Assembly (NCBI GenBank): GCA_027035445.1
Contig: JALVUT010000393.1
Span: 1 to 6,287, forward strand
Reading direction: 5' to 3'
DNA from: Thermococcus sp.
GTDB lineage: Archaea > Methanobacteriota_B > Thermococci > Thermococcales > Thermococcaceae
DNA: 6,287 nt
The notes under the pieces were generated by a model, which saw only the letters and a program-made list of their open reading frames with translations, was not told the DNA's origin and searched no databases. Made by a program: the position numbers and the translations under genes. Numbering within the stretch: the first letter of the stretch is position 1; every line of letters begins with the position of its first letter. Positions 5,685-6,287 of this stretch are shown here, one piece after another.

Positions 5685-6287
5685 ATGTTTGGTGAGCACC
5701 GACTGAAAACGCAGTTCATAAAAATAGCCGACAGGAAGATTCATCTGGTTGAGGACAGGGGGGGCCTCGTCCGGTACCGGAGGGACAGCATTGAAAGGCT
5801 CATAAAAGGGACCGATGTGGTTCTTAGGCTGCTCCCTGCCCCAGCGGTAGGGTACGGGGTGTCCCTGTTGACCGTGAAGCTGAAGGAGGAGGTGGTGGTA
5901 CCCCCAAGGGGCTCCCTCTCCGGTTTCTTAGACGTGCCTGTTGAGGTTGAGGTCAAGGTGGGAAACCTCTCCATAGACCACTTCATTGTTGGCAGGGAAA
6001 AATATGCACTCTATGGCCCAATAGAGAACGGGGTGATAACCAGGTACCATGTGAGCCCCTTCTACGTTGATGAGCCTGAAACAATGGGGATCACGAAGGT
6101 GATCCTTTCAAACCCAACGAAGGAGTGGAAGGACCTAGATAGGGTAGTCCTCCCCATCGGGGGGAGCACGATGTACTACAACGGGGACAGAGCTTACTAT
6201 CCCCTCATCCTGATCACGTTAAAATATCACTCTCCCGAAGTGAACAACACGGGAAAGGCCCCACGTGAGGGGCTGTTCAGAGTGGGA
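5685..6287 (+). CDS. DUF432 domain-containing protein (3' partial)
   Basis: The frame opens at ATG 5685 and stays open for 201 codons to the window end, so the C-terminus is missing. I recognise it as the archaeal DUF432 family, whose function is unknown. The visible part begins MFGEHRLKTQFIKIADRKI. It is rich in alternating beta-type segments (for example VPVEVEVKVGNL at about residues 85-96, then HFIVGREKYALYGPIENGV) and has no signal peptide or clear membrane segment, which suggests a soluble, mostly beta protein. From general knowledge of Thermococcales genomes, DUF432 genes can lie beside mechanosensitive channel genes, but the downstream neighbour is outside this window. The gene diverges from csl4 with 104 nt between the starts. 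Confidence 0.72.
   Translation, partial: MFGEHRLKTQFIKIADRKIHLVEDRGGLVRYRRDSIERLIKGTDVVLRLLPAPAVGYGVSLLTVKLKEEVVVPPRGSLSGFLDVPVEVEVKVGNLSIDHFIVGREKYALYGPIENGVITRYHVSPFYVDEPETMGITKVILSNPTKEWKDLDRVVLPIGGSTMYYNGDRAYYPLILITLKYHSPEVNNTGKAPREGLFRVG

Overview
The window reads as a chromosomal segment of a hyperthermophilic euryarchaeon of the order Thermococcales, most likely Thermococcus. The evidence is the archaeal RNA polymerase subunit L, the archaeal exosome subunit Csl4, the DUF2067 and DUF432 families, the Pyrococcus-type RNase III-like protein, frequent AGG/AGA and ATA codons, GGTGA-type ribosome binding sites and archaeal TATA boxes about 25 nt before the inferred transcript starts. Almost all of it is coding. 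No stretch above 300 bases lacks a gene, and I see no mobile element, CRISPR array, tRNA or rRNA.

Layout from left to right. (1) The 3' part of a dihydropteroate synthase-like gene (+, cut by the window start). It overlaps tail-to-tail by 11 nt with (2) an AI-2E/PerM-family membrane protein (-), which lies downstream of (3) the signal peptide peptidase sppA (-) in a two-gene unit. (4) A 94-nt divergent promoter region (2730-2823) carries one TATA box for sppA and one for (5) a TIM-barrel sugar phosphate isomerase/epimerase-like protein (+). That gene ends 5 nt from (6) a four-gene minus-strand operon transcribed csl4 - DUF2067 - rpoL - RNase III-like. (7) A second divergent region of 104 nt (5581-5684) drives csl4 leftward and (8) a DUF432 gene rightward, which runs off the window end.

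How the genes fit together. The csl4 operon combines an RNA-degradation subunit (exosome cap), a transcription subunit (RpoL), an RNase III-fold protein and a conserved unknown (DUF2067), with 2-30 nt between genes. It looks like an RNA synthesis and turnover operon, and DUF2067 is the best candidate here for an undescribed function. The sppA/AI-2E pair is a membrane protease and a polytopic membrane protein. The other genes look like ordinary metabolic or unknown chromosomal genes. I do not see a defence system or a clearly new multi-gene system. The more interesting points are the DUF2067 context, an RNase III-like protein lacking one canonical acidic residue, a sppA ectodomain rich in N-glycosylation sequons, and a nearly leaderless DUF432 gene with a palindrome next to its start.

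Start codons were chosen from ribosome binding sites, promoter spacing and family N-termini. For several genes this is shorter than the longest open frame.
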